The notes under the pieces: generated by a model
Databases searched by the model: none
What the model saw: only the letters and a program-made list of their open reading frames with translations
Told to the model about the DNA's origin: nothing
Program-made: the position numbers and the translations under genes
Origin: an uncultured Pelagibacteraceae bacterium
GTDB taxonomy: Bacteria > Pseudomonadota > Alphaproteobacteria > Pelagibacterales > Pelagibacteraceae
Length of the DNA: 55,777 nucleotides
Direction of reading: 5' to 3'
Assembly (NCBI GenBank): GCA_902624075.1
Contig: CACNWC010000007.1
Location: 1-55,777, forward strand
Shown here: positions 25,827 through 34,047 of the stretch, piece after piece
Layout of the letters: each line of letters starts with the position of its first letter
Position numbering within the stretch: position 1 is the first letter of the stretch

Positions 25827-26339
25827 TTAGAATATAGATTTAGAATACTTCTTCCAATTATCCTGATAATGTTTGGTGTTTTCCCAAACAGCTTTTTTTT
25901 CTTCTTCAGTAACTTCTCTTATAACCTTGCCGGGTGAGCCAATTACTAGAGAGTTATCAGGTATTTCTTTATTTTCAGTTATAAGAGCTTTTGCTCCTAT
26001 AATACAATTTTTTCCAATCTTTGCTTTATTAAGAATCACTGCCCCAATTCCAATTAAACTATTGTCCCCTATTGTGCATCCATGAAGCATAACTAAATGA
26101 CCGATGGTTACATCTTTTCCAACTTTCAAGGGACAGCCTGGATCTGTATGTAAAACACTTCCATCTTGTACATTTGATCCTTCACCTATGTGAATATTTT
26201 CAATATCTCCTCTTAAGGTTGCATTAAACCAAATACTTGTATTTTTTTCTAAAGTAACGTCCCCAATTACTACAGCATTTGGAGCTACCCAATTTTCACC
26301 TGAGTTTTTTGGTTTTTTATCTTTTAAATCGTAAAACAT
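25827..26339 (-). CDS. Gamma-class carbonic anhydrase-like protein
   Basis: A 170-residue left-handed beta-helix protein built of hexapeptide repeats (NAVVIGDVTL, NTSIWFNATLRGD). The metal-binding histidines His64 (SVLHTD), His81 and His86 (GHLVMLHGC) of the gamma-CA/YrdA/PaaY group are all present. Such proteins hydrate CO2 or bind metal without demonstrated activity; which applies here is unknown. The C-terminal helix (EEEKKAVWENTKHYQ) is typical. Its ATG is only 20 bases from the ATG of the divergent thioredoxin-like gene. Confidence 0.85.
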   Translation of the reverse strand: MFYDLKDKKPKNSGENWVAPNAVVIGDVTLEKNTSIWFNATLRGDIENIHIGEGSNVQDGSVLHTDPGCPLKVGKDVTIGHLVMLHGCTIGDNSLIGIGAVILNKAKIGKNCIIGAKALITENKEIPDNSLVIGSPGKVIREVTEEEKKAVWENTKHYQDNWKKYSKSIF

Positions 26340-26359
26340 AATTTATATATTATTACATT

Positions 26360-26914
26360 ATGCCAATACAAACTCCAATATGTGATTTCGGCCAAAAGGC
26401 ACACGACTTTAAGCTTAAATCAACTGATAATAAAATTATTTCCTTAGAGGATGCAAAAGGCAAAAATGGAACTTTAATAATGTTTATTTGTAACCATTGT
26501 CCTTATGTTAAAGCAGTTACAAAAGATATTGTTGAAGATTGTAAAAAATTAAAAGACCTGGGTATTAACTCTGTTGCAATTTGTGCAAATGATGCTGAAA
26601 ATTATCCAGAAGATTCATTCGAAAACATGATTTTATTTGCAAAAAAACATCAATTTAGTTTTCCCTATTTAGTCGATGAAACTCAAGAGATTGCTAGAAC
26701 TTATGATGCTGTATGTACTCCAGATTTCTTTGGTTACAATAAAAATCTAGAACTTCAATACAGAGGTAGATTGAGAGAGCTTAAAAATTTAGTACCAGTA
26801 AGAGATGGTGAAAGTGATTTATTCATAGCAATGAAACAAATTTCAGAGACTGATAAAGGGCCAGACCAACAAATACCAAGTGCCGGATGTGGCATTAAGT
26901 GGAAAAATAATTAA
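26360..26914 (+). CDS. Thioredoxin-fold (AhpC/TSA-like) protein
   Basis: A 184-residue redoxin with the strand-helix segment LIMFICNHCPYVKAV, the CNHC-P pattern of a subgroup of thioredoxin-family proteins often annotated as alkyl hydroperoxide reductase/thiol-disulfide oxidoreductase. AQKAH-DFKLKSTDNK at the start is the redoxin N-strand, and the internal loop VCTPDFFGY and the C-terminal PSAGCGIKWK are characteristic of this subgroup. It has no signal peptide and so is cytoplasmic. It overlaps the glycosyltransferase start by one base. Confidence 0.8.
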   Translation: MPIQTPICDFGQKAHDFKLKSTDNKIISLEDAKGKNGTLIMFICNHCPYVKAVTKDIVEDCKKLKDLGINSVAICANDAENYPEDSFENMILFAKKHQFSFPYLVDETQEIARTYDAVCTPDFFGYNKNLELQYRGRLRELKNLVPVRDGESDLFIAMKQISETDKGPDQQIPSAGCGIKWKNN

Positions 26915-28002
26915 TGTATTTAATTGTAACAAGATCTTTTCCACCTGAATTAGGTGGTATGCAAAGCTTAATGTGGGGTTTAACTAAAGAAATGTCCAAA
27001 AACTTTATGATTAAAGTTTTTGCAGACTATCAAGAAAATCATAAAGAATTTGATAAAGAAGTAAATTTTTCAATTGAAAGAGTTGGAGGAATTAAATTTT
27101 TACGAAAAATAAGAAAAGCTCAATTAATAAACGAGTTTTTGAAAGATAATAAAGTTCAAGGAATAATAGCTGATCATTGGAAGAGTTTAGAGTTAATCAA
27201 AACAACGAAGAAGAAATATTGCTTAATTCATGGAAAAGAGATCAATCACCCTAAAGGAAGCTTTCAAAATAAAAAGATTGTAAAAATTTTAAATAATGTT
27301 GAAAAAGTGATTGCTAATTCAGAATATACAAAAAACTTAGCAATTGATATTGGTATTGATCAAACCAAAATATTGGTGATTAATCCTGGTGTTGATCCAG
27401 CTAAAGAACTAAATAAAAAATCATTAGATAAAGTAGAGAGTTTATTAAAAATAAAAACACCTCGACTAATTACAGTTTCAAGATTTGATAAAAGAAAAAA
27501 TCACGAAAAAGTCTTAATGGCATTAAGAAATTTAAAACAAATTTATCCAAATATTGTTTATATTTGTATTGGTTATGGAGAAGAAGAAGACAATATAAAA
27601 AATTTAGTTAATGAACTTGATTTAGGTACGCAGGTTATGTTTTTTAAAGATATAGGTGATGATTTAAAAAATGCATTAATAGCCAAATCTAATATTTTTG
27701 TGATGCCCTCTATTATTCACAAGACTTCTGTTGAAGGATTTGGGATCGCTTATGTGGAGGCTGCACAATATGGTATTGCATCTCTTGGAGGTAAAGATGG
27801 TGGTGCGTCTGATGTTATTCAGCATGACAAAACTGGTTTGGTTTGTGATGGTAATAATTTAGATGATGTATACTCTTCACTTAACTTAATGATAGAAGAT
27901 AAAAAATATTTAGAGCTTGGTAAAAATGCAAAAGAATTATGTTCTAAATTTCATTGGTCTAATATTATAGAAAAGTATAAAAAGATTCTTACAGTAAATT
28001 AA
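26914..28002 (+). CDS. Glycosyltransferase family 4 protein
   Basis: A 362-residue GT-B fold glycosyltransferase. The N-terminal glycine-rich start RSFPPELGGMQSLMWGL, the linker VSRFDKRKNHEKVL and the C-terminal nucleotide-sugar site with E-G-F-G-IAYVEA (the GT4 EX7E motif) are present. It probably adds a sugar to an envelope glycan; donor and acceptor cannot be told. It overlaps the thioredoxin-like gene by one base and runs 14 bases into the convergent glycosyltransferase family 9 gene. Confidence 0.85.
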   Translation: MYLIVTRSFPPELGGMQSLMWGLTKEMSKNFMIKVFADYQENHKEFDKEVNFSIERVGGIKFLRKIRKAQLINEFLKDNKVQGIIADHWKSLELIKTTKKKYCLIHGKEINHPKGSFQNKKIVKILNNVEKVIANSEYTKNLAIDIGIDQTKILVINPGVDPAKELNKKSLDKVESLLKIKTPRLITVSRFDKRKNHEKVLMALRNLKQIYPNIVYICIGYGEEEDNIKNLVNELDLGTQVMFFKDIGDDLKNALIAKSNIFVMPSIIHKTSVEGFGIAYVEAAQYGIASLGGKDGGASDVIQHDKTGLVCDGNNLDDVYSSLNLMIEDKKYLELGKNAKELCSKFHWSNIIEKYKKILTVN

Positions 28003-28927
28003 CCATTCTCTCAAAAACTTTTTCAGCACTTAAGTTATTTAGATCACTAACTTCAATTACTCTAAAATTCTCCGTCTCAATACTTACTTTATAAGCCGAT
28101 GTGTGTTTTCCAAACAATGTGAGTCCTTTGGTTCTCGTATGAGCTGCTATATGTGCCGGACCGGTATCATTAGCAATTACAAAAGAACTCTCTATAATTA
28201 AAGAAGTTAATTGAGATATATTTAATGCTTTTCCATTATCTAATAATGAAATTGCATTTATATCTTTTGCATCTTTAATTTCTGTAGGACCAGGCGCTGT
28301 TACAATCTTATAAGTATCTTCATATTTGTTAGAAATTTTTTGAATAAGGTCATTGTAATAAGGCCATTTTTTAGTTGTTAAATGGGGTGAGCAAAAAGGA
28401 AATAACAAAATATATTTATCAAGCTTATAAAAATTTTTTATTTCATTTATGTTTATAGAAGCCCAATTAAAGTCAGGTTTTAGAGTATTTGATGTATTTA
28501 AACCAGATTCTTTTAATTGATAATCAAATCTTTCAAGTACTGATATTTTGTCAAATTCTTCTTTATTCTTATCTGTTGGTAATGTTGTAATTGAACTAGA
28601 CCAAATTGTTTTATCAGCTTTTGGAAAAAGAATGTTTTTGTAAAAATTAGTTCTAGATGAATTTTGTAGATCAAAAACTTTAGAGAAGTTATATTTTTTT
28701 AAGTCCCTCATTAAAAAATATAAATAAATTAAATTATATCTCGGTAATCTCTTATCCAAAATTACCTCATGAATAAAAGGATTTTTCTTAAATAAATCGA
28801 AGTAAGGTTTGGTTGTAAGTATAAATATTTGATCATTTTTATTGTTTTCAGATATATCTTGAATTGCACCACTTGCTTGGGCTATATCTCCTAATGAACC
28901 GTGTTTAATAATTAAAATATTAGACAT
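27989..28927 (-). CDS. Glycosyltransferase family 9 (heptosyltransferase-like) protein
   Basis: A 312-residue protein of the ADP-heptose:LPS heptosyltransferase family (GT9). The start MSNILIIKHGSLGDIAQASG contains the family G-S-x-G-D loop; LLFPFCSPHLTTKKWPYYND and VIANDTGPAHIAAHTRTKGLTLFG hold the C-terminal D-T-G-x-x-H sugar-nucleotide site. It most likely builds the LPS inner core, but the exact position transferred is unknown. It overlaps the convergent GT4 gene by 14 bases. Confidence 0.85.
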   Translation of the reverse strand: MSNILIIKHGSLGDIAQASGAIQDISENNKNDQIFILTTKPYFDLFKKNPFIHEVILDKRLPRYNLIYLYFLMRDLKKYNFSKVFDLQNSSRTNFYKNILFPKADKTIWSSSITTLPTDKNKEEFDKISVLERFDYQLKESGLNTSNTLKPDFNWASININEIKNFYKLDKYILLFPFCSPHLTTKKWPYYNDLIQKISNKYEDTYKIVTAPGPTEIKDAKDINAISLLDNGKALNISQLTSLIIESSFVIANDTGPAHIAAHTRTKGLTLFGKHTSAYKVSIETENFRVIEVSDLNNLSAEKVFERMVNLL

Positions 28928-28959
28928 ATTTTTAACAAGATAGCACAGTATTAAATTTT

Positions 28960-29349
28960 ATGAATAAAATTATAGTAGAAGTTTCAATCGGAGAGCTTTT
29001 AGACAAAATTTCAATTTTAGAGATTAAACAGGAAAAAATAAAAGATCCTGAAAAGTTAAAATTTATCAACAACGAACACTCTATTCTCAAAGATCAACTA
29101 GATAAAAATATTAAGTCTGACGACAAACTCAATAATCTTTATCAATCTCTAAAAGAGATAAATGCTAAGCTTTGGGTTATTGAGGATGACAAAAGACAAT
29201 GTGAAAAAGATAAGGATTTTGGAGAAAAATTTGTTAAACTTTCAAGAGATGTACATTTTTTGAATGATGATCGTGCAAAAATTAAATTAAAGATCAATAA
29301 TCTCACAGGATCAGCAATCAGAGAAATTAAAGAGTACACTAATTATTAA
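28960..29349 (+). CDS. DUF6165 family protein
   Basis: A 129-residue helical protein beginning MNKIIVEVSIGELLDKISIL, the DUF6165 hallmark, followed by KQEKIKDPEKLKFINNE and an extended charged helical middle (LYQSLKEINAKLWVIEDDKR). Family members are often found near LPS-core genes, which fits the neighbouring glycosyltransferases, but no biochemical function is known to me. It diverges from the GT9 gene with a 32-base gap and is directly followed by the M24 gene with no spacer. Confidence 0.8.
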   Translation: MNKIIVEVSIGELLDKISILEIKQEKIKDPEKLKFINNEHSILKDQLDKNIKSDDKLNNLYQSLKEINAKLWVIEDDKRQCEKDKDFGEKFVKLSRDVHFLNDDRAKIKLKINNLTGSAIREIKEYTNY

Positions 29350-30501
29350 ATGGGACTTCATTTTTCAGAGGGAGAATTTAAATCAAGAAAATCTAAAGTT
29401 TTGAATTCAATGAAAGAGCAAAATATAGATGCTCTTTTAATGTTTAGGCAAGAATCTATGTATTGGTTAACAGGATACGACACCTTTGGGTATGTTTTTT
29501 TCCAAACATTAATCTTAGATAAAAATGGAAACATAATATTGCTAACTAGAGCTCCTGATTTAAGACAAGCTCAAAATACATCTAATATAGAAGATATAAG
29601 AATTTGGGTTGATAAAGATGAGTCAAACCCAACTGATGATCTTAAAATTATTTTAAATGAATTAAAACTTAAAGGAAAGAAATTAGGAGTTGAATATGAA
29701 GCTTACGGTTTGACTGGACGTAATGCTCTTCGACTTAATAAATCTTTAGAAAATTATTGTAGTGTAGAGGATAAATCAGACTTAATAACAAAATTAAGAG
29801 TAATTAAATCTAAAGAAGAAATAATTTATGTAAAAAAAGCTGCTGAGCTTGCTGATAAAGCTTTAGATGAAGTATGGAAACATGCAAAAGCTGGTGCAAG
29901 TGAATCTAAGATATTAGCTGAAATGAATAAGGTTATATTTGAAGGAGGTGGAGATTATCCTGCAAATGAATTTATTATTGGTTCGGGCAAAAATGCTTTA
30001 CTCTGTCGTTACCAAGCAGAAAAACAAACCTTAAAAAATCAAGATCAATTAACTGTTGAATGGGCTGGAACTTATAGACATTATCATTCAGCAATGTTTA
30101 GGACTATTCCTATCGGTAAAGCAGATCCTAAACATCATAAAATGCATGAAGCTTGTGTTGAGGCATTAAAAAATTGTGAAAAAATACTAAAACCAGGAAA
30201 TAAAATTGGAGAAGTTTTTGATGCTCACGCAAAAACTTTTGATAATCTTGGTTTTAATAAAGCCAGAATGAATGCGTGTGGTTATTCTTTAGGAACAACC
30301 TTTTCGCCAAATTGGATGGATTGGCCCATGTTATACACTGGAAATCCTTACAAAATTAAGTCAGGCAATATATTTTTCATGCATATGATTTTAATGGACT
30401 CTGAAAATCAATTAGCAATGAACCTAGGTGAAACCTATTTAGTAACTGAAAACGGAAATGAAAGGCTTGGAAAACAAAAATTAGATCTTGTTATTCTTTA
30501 A
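29350..30501 (+). CDS. M24-family (pita-bread fold) hydrolase with substituted metal ligands
   Basis: A 383-residue protein with an N-terminal creatinase-like domain (1-155; MFRQESMYWLTGYDTFGYVF) and a pita-bread C-terminal domain. The five metal positions of M24 aminopeptidases read Glu237 (in VEWAG), Ala248 (SAMFRT), Tyr312 (ACGYSLG), His345 (FFMHM) and Glu361; only the last is conserved. Metal-free M24 members such as creatinase and the ectoine hydrolase DoeA have comparable changes and the GYSxG loop. A non-proteolytic hydrolase of a small osmolyte-like substrate is therefore more likely than Xaa-Pro peptidase. It has no spacer to DUF6165. Confidence 0.8.
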   Translation: MGLHFSEGEFKSRKSKVLNSMKEQNIDALLMFRQESMYWLTGYDTFGYVFFQTLILDKNGNIILLTRAPDLRQAQNTSNIEDIRIWVDKDESNPTDDLKIILNELKLKGKKLGVEYEAYGLTGRNALRLNKSLENYCSVEDKSDLITKLRVIKSKEEIIYVKKAAELADKALDEVWKHAKAGASESKILAEMNKVIFEGGGDYPANEFIIGSGKNALLCRYQAEKQTLKNQDQLTVEWAGTYRHYHSAMFRTIPIGKADPKHHKMHEACVEALKNCEKILKPGNKIGEVFDAHAKTFDNLGFNKARMNACGYSLGTTFSPNWMDWPMLYTGNPYKIKSGNIFFMHMILMDSENQLAMNLGETYLVTENGNERLGKQKLDLVIL

Positions 30502-30518
30502 GATTTAGTTTTACTTTA

Positions 30519-31748
30519 TTAACCATAATATTGTTTGTAATTTTCTACTTTATTAAATGAAAAATCTAAAAAATAATTATCTATCATAAATTCTATTAGA
30601 TTATATAGATTTTTTTTATTCTCATTAGAAAAAGAGCTAAATAAATTTTTTAACTTATATTGACCTGATAAGATTTTTTCCCATTCAATTTCGTTGTTAT
30701 TTAAATTAAATTTAAATTTTGTGCCATCATAAACGTTTGTTATTTCAAAACTACTTTTATCAAATTTGTATTTAATATTTTGGGATGAGTATGTATATAT
30801 TTTATCAAGATCAATTTTATTATAAAACCTTGAATAATTTTTATTGTGAGATTTAGTGCAAATTACCTCAATTATTCTATCATTCCAATTAAGCCTTTGC
30901 GCTATATCCAATTGATCATCTGGCGATAATTCCTTGTATTTTTTTATAAGATTTGGATTATCCATCATATATTTTGTTGCTGATGCAACTTTTCCATCAA
31001 TAAAATTTTTAATTATAAAATTATTTTCTTTTAATTCTTTAATCAAACTACTCAATGAATAAAATTTTTCTTTTGAATGAAGAAATATATCAACAATCCC
31101 AGCATCATAAGAAAAATCGTTAAAAAAATTTAAAAAATTTTTTGAGGGATGTTTTTTGTGTAATTTATTAGTTATCTTTTTTATACTTTCAATTGATTCT
31201 TCATTTTGTGAAAATTTGAATTTCTTAAAAACATCTTTTAATCCTTTAATGCTCTCTGAAAGTTGATTTCCATATACCATTAAAAAAAGCACACCCTGAT
31301 CAGTTAAATTTTTATTAAAAAAATTTAAAGCTGAGCTTGGTTCATCTAAATGATGAATTACTCCAGAACTAATTATATAATTAAATTTTGATTGGAATTT
31401 TTGATTCCTAAAATCATCACAAATTAACTTAAGATTTTTGATACTATGTTTTTTAATTAATTTTCTTTGATGATTTAAACTATTTTCTGAAAGATCTACA
31501 CCAATAAAGTTATGTACAGGATTACATTTTGCTAAAATAGCTGCTTCATCTGATCCACATCCTGCTATCAAAATATTCATTTTATCTCTACTATAAGGAT
31601 GCTCGGGCCACAATTTATGCCATTGATAATTTGGATCATTATTCTTAAACATATTTTTACTCAGCCATTCATCTTCTATATTTTCACAAGGTTTTGGGTA
31701 AATATAATTATTATATTGGTCAGTAAGTTTTTTTATATTTTCGCTCAT
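30519..31748 (-). CDS. Class I SAM-dependent methyltransferase
   Basis: A 409-residue protein. The SAM motif I is MNILIAGCGSDEAAILAKCN with F-I-G-V-D-L-S following, and DFRNQ..YIISSGVIHHLDEP gives motifs II-IV, as in a class I methyltransferase fold. The N-terminal YPKPCENIEDEWL segment and a long C-terminal region (after about 250) are not recognised. It overlaps the end of the amino acid ABC permease gene by one base and so may be co-transcribed, but the link to transport is unclear. Confidence 0.8.
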   Translation of the reverse strand: MSENIKKLTDQYNNYIYPKPCENIEDEWLSKNMFKNNDPNYQWHKLWPEHPYSRDKMNILIAGCGSDEAAILAKCNPVHNFIGVDLSENSLNHQRKLIKKHSIKNLKLICDDFRNQKFQSKFNYIISSGVIHHLDEPSSALNFFNKNLTDQGVLFLMVYGNQLSESIKGLKDVFKKFKFSQNEESIESIKKITNKLHKKHPSKNFLNFFNDFSYDAGIVDIFLHSKEKFYSLSSLIKELKENNFIIKNFIDGKVASATKYMMDNPNLIKKYKELSPDDQLDIAQRLNWNDRIIEVICTKSHNKNYSRFYNKIDLDKIYTYSSQNIKYKFDKSSFEITNVYDGTKFKFNLNNNEIEWEKILSGQYKLKNLFSSFSNENKKNLYNLIEFMIDNYFLDFSFNKVENYKQYYG

Positions 31749-32422
31749 TAATTAAAACCATATTTTTTTTCTAAAAATTTAATCACATTATGAATAATAA
31801 AAGTCATAAATAGATAAATTCCTCCTGCAACAACAAATACTTCTATTGGTTTAAAGGTTGTTGAAATTATATATTTTGCAACACCAGTTAGGTCCATTAA
31901 AGTGACTGTGCTTGCAAGAGAAGTTCCTTTCATCATTAAAATAATTTCATTACCGTACGCTGGTAATGATTGTCTTATAGCTATTGGAATTTGTATTTTG
32001 TAAAATATAATCTTGCTTGATATACCTAGACTTTGTCCAGCCTCAATTAAACCAGGTTTAATTGTTTGAAAAGCTGATCTTAAAATTTCTGAAGTATAAG
32101 CACCAGTATTTAATGCGAATGCAATAATTGCACACCAATAAGGTTCTTTTAAAATCACCCATAAAAATGTAGATCTCAAATATTCAATTTGACCAAAACC
32201 AAAATAGATAATGAATATTTGTACCAAAAGTGGAGTTCCTCTGAATATATATGAATATCCATATGCAAATTTATTAATAAAAAAATTTTTATTTAATCTT
32301 AAAATTGCAAATAATAACCCAATGAACAATCCCACAATTAAAGACACGGATAAAAGTTTTATAGTCACACCAGCAGCATTTAACAACTTTGGAAAACTAT
32401 TAATCATCAATTCAAAATCCAT
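31748..32422 (-). CDS. Polar amino acid ABC transporter permease 2
   Basis: A 224-residue inner-membrane permease with about five membrane segments. The EAA loop EAGQSLGISSKIIFYKIQIP is in the C-terminal half; GVTIKLLSVSLIVGLFIGLL and FRGTPLLVQIFIIYFGFG are typical of the HisM/ArtM family. It overlaps the preceding permease by one base (32422) and the following methyltransferase by one base. It makes up one half of the translocation pore. Confidence 0.88.
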   Translation of the reverse strand: MDFELMINSFPKLLNAAGVTIKLLSVSLIVGLFIGLLFAILRLNKNFFINKFAYGYSYIFRGTPLLVQIFIIYFGFGQIEYLRSTFLWVILKEPYWCAIIAFALNTGAYTSEILRSAFQTIKPGLIEAGQSLGISSKIIFYKIQIPIAIRQSLPAYGNEIILMMKGTSLASTVTLMDLTGVAKYIISTTFKPIEVFVVAGGIYLFMTFIIHNVIKFLEKKYGFN

Positions 32423-33114
32423 TAATACCCCCTGCTATACTTTGCTTCTAATTTATTTAAAAATTTCATACTCAAAAAAGTCAGTAACAAATACAAAACT
32501 GCTGCAAATGAATAAAAAAACAATGGATCTCTAGTAGAGCCAGCTGCAATATAAGATTGTCTCATTATTTCAACTAAACCTGTCACAGAAATTAAGGAGG
32601 TATCTTTTAATGTAATTTGCCAAACATTACTTAAATTTGGTATTGCTAGTCTCAACATTTGGGGAAGAATAATTTTATAAAACTGTTTGAATTTACTAAA
32701 ACCTAAAACTTTAGCAGCTTCAAATTGTCCTTTATCAATTGATTGAATTGCTCCTCTAAAAACTTCTGTAGAATAAGCGCCAGATATAATACCTATTGCA
32801 AATGAGCCTGTTATAAATGCATTAATCTCTATATATTCATTGTAACCAAACATTGAAGCAACAAACATTATTGCTCCACTTCCTCCAAAAAAGAAAAGAT
32901 AAATAACTAATAATTCAGGAACACCTCTAATGACTGTTGTGTAAATATTTGCAATTAAATTAAAAGATTTAAATTTAGATAGTTTAAGGGGGGTAAAAAT
33001 TGCAGCAAAACTAAAACCTATGAGCATTGCTGTAATTGATACAGCGATTGTCATTAGGGTAGCGCGAAATAACTCATCACCCCAACCAGTATCTCCAAAT
33101 GCTAGAAGTTCCAT
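32422..33114 (-). CDS. Polar amino acid ABC transporter permease 1
   Basis: A 230-residue permease of the HisQ/ArtQ family. It carries GVPELLVIYLFFFGG after the first segments and the EAA loop EAAKVLGFSKFKQFYKIILP, followed by LRLAIPNLSNVWQITLKDTSL. It forms the other half of the pore with the downstream permease. It begins 46 bases after the binding-protein stop codon, in which spacer lies a perfect 10-bp hairpin. No ATPase gene of this system is in the window. Confidence 0.88.
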   Translation of the reverse strand: MELLAFGDTGWGDELFRATLMTIAVSITAMLIGFSFAAIFTPLKLSKFKSFNLIANIYTTVIRGVPELLVIYLFFFGGSGAIMFVASMFGYNEYIEINAFITGSFAIGIISGAYSTEVFRGAIQSIDKGQFEAAKVLGFSKFKQFYKIILPQMLRLAIPNLSNVWQITLKDTSLISVTGLVEIMRQSYIAAGSTRDPLFFYSFAAVLYLLLTFLSMKFLNKLEAKYSRGY

Positions 33115-33121
33115 ACAGACT

Positions 33122-33144
33122 GGCGACTATACATTATAGTCGCC
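33122..33144. repeat. Perfect inverted repeat (hairpin) between binding-protein and permease genes
   Basis: GGCGACTATA (33122-33131) and TATAGTCGCC (33135-33144) form a perfect 10-bp stem with a 3-base loop. It lies in the spacer after the binding-protein gene and 7 bases before the permease start on the minus strand. No T-run follows on either strand, so it is not a standard terminator. Such stem-loops between binding-protein and permease genes are known to stabilise the upstream message, giving excess binding protein; that role is inferred. Confidence 0.75.
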
Positions 33145-33159
33145 AAATCTAAAATTGAT

Positions 33160-33987
33160 TTACATAGAAGCGTCGAATCCGAACCATTTAGTAGCTATTC
33201 TACTAATATCACCGTTCTTTCTTGCTTTATTAATTGCAGCATTAAACTTTTTTAAAAGTTCAGTATCGTCTTTTCTAATACCAACTCCAACACCGTTTCC
33301 AAATGCACCACCTGAAAAAGTTGGACCTGTTAATACAACAGGCTTACCTGATTTTTCTGCATAATCACTAAATGCAACAGCGGCTGCTAATGCAGCATCA
33401 CATCTTCCTGATGCTAAATCTAGGTTAACTTCATCTTGTGTTTTGTAAGTTCTTACATTCACTTTTCCAACATCACCTGAATCTAAAAAGTTTTGGTGAA
33501 TCGTTGCAGTTTGCACACAAACAGTTTTACCTGCTAATGCTGCTGTAAGAGTTTTTAATGCTTTTTTTGCAGCTGCATTGGGTTTAGTTAGATTAATTCC
33601 AGCTGGAGTATCTAAACCTTCAAGGCTAGAACCTTTCATTACTGCTAAAGAAGCAACTTCATCAGCATAACCTTGAGAGAAGTTAATTGCTTTTTGTCTT
33701 TCTGCTGTAATTGACATTCCGGCCATTATTGCGTCAAACTTCCTCATAATTAAAGCTGGTATCATTCCATCCCAATCTTGCTCAACAATTGTACATTGCT
33801 GCCCAATATATCTGCAAAGTGTCCAAGCTAATTCAACTTCAAATCCGATTAATTTACCAGACTCATCTTTTGAATTCCATGGAGGGTAAGCACCTTCTGT
33901 TCCAATTCTTATTTTATCAGCATTAGCATTCCCTATTACTAATAGAGAAAGTAAAACTGAAAAAATAATTTTTTTAAATATATTCAT
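33160..33987 (-). CDS. Periplasmic polar amino acid-binding protein
   Basis: A 275-residue SBP_bac_3 protein with signal peptide (MNIFKKIIFSVLLSLLVIGN, cleavage near NANA). RIGTEGAYPPWNSKDESGKL, FEVELAWTLCRYIG, DWDGMIPALIMRKFDAIMAG and MSITAERQKAINFS are the family's ligand-site elements, as in lysine/arginine/ornithine/histidine-binding proteins. Residue details cannot settle the ligand. AGGAG lies ahead of the ATG. It is the first gene of the importer operon with the two permeases. Confidence 0.9.
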   Translation of the reverse strand: MNIFKKIIFSVLLSLLVIGNANADKIRIGTEGAYPPWNSKDESGKLIGFEVELAWTLCRYIGQQCTIVEQDWDGMIPALIMRKFDAIMAGMSITAERQKAINFSQGYADEVASLAVMKGSSLEGLDTPAGINLTKPNAAAKKALKTLTAALAGKTVCVQTATIHQNFLDSGDVGKVNVRTYKTQDEVNLDLASGRCDAALAAAVAFSDYAEKSGKPVVLTGPTFSGGAFGNGVGVGIRKDDTELLKKFNAAINKARKNGDISRIATKWFGFDASM

Positions 33988-34047
33988 TATTATCTCCTTT
34001 AATAAAAAAATAGTATTTCATAAATTAGTGTTTTTAAAAAGGAAAAT

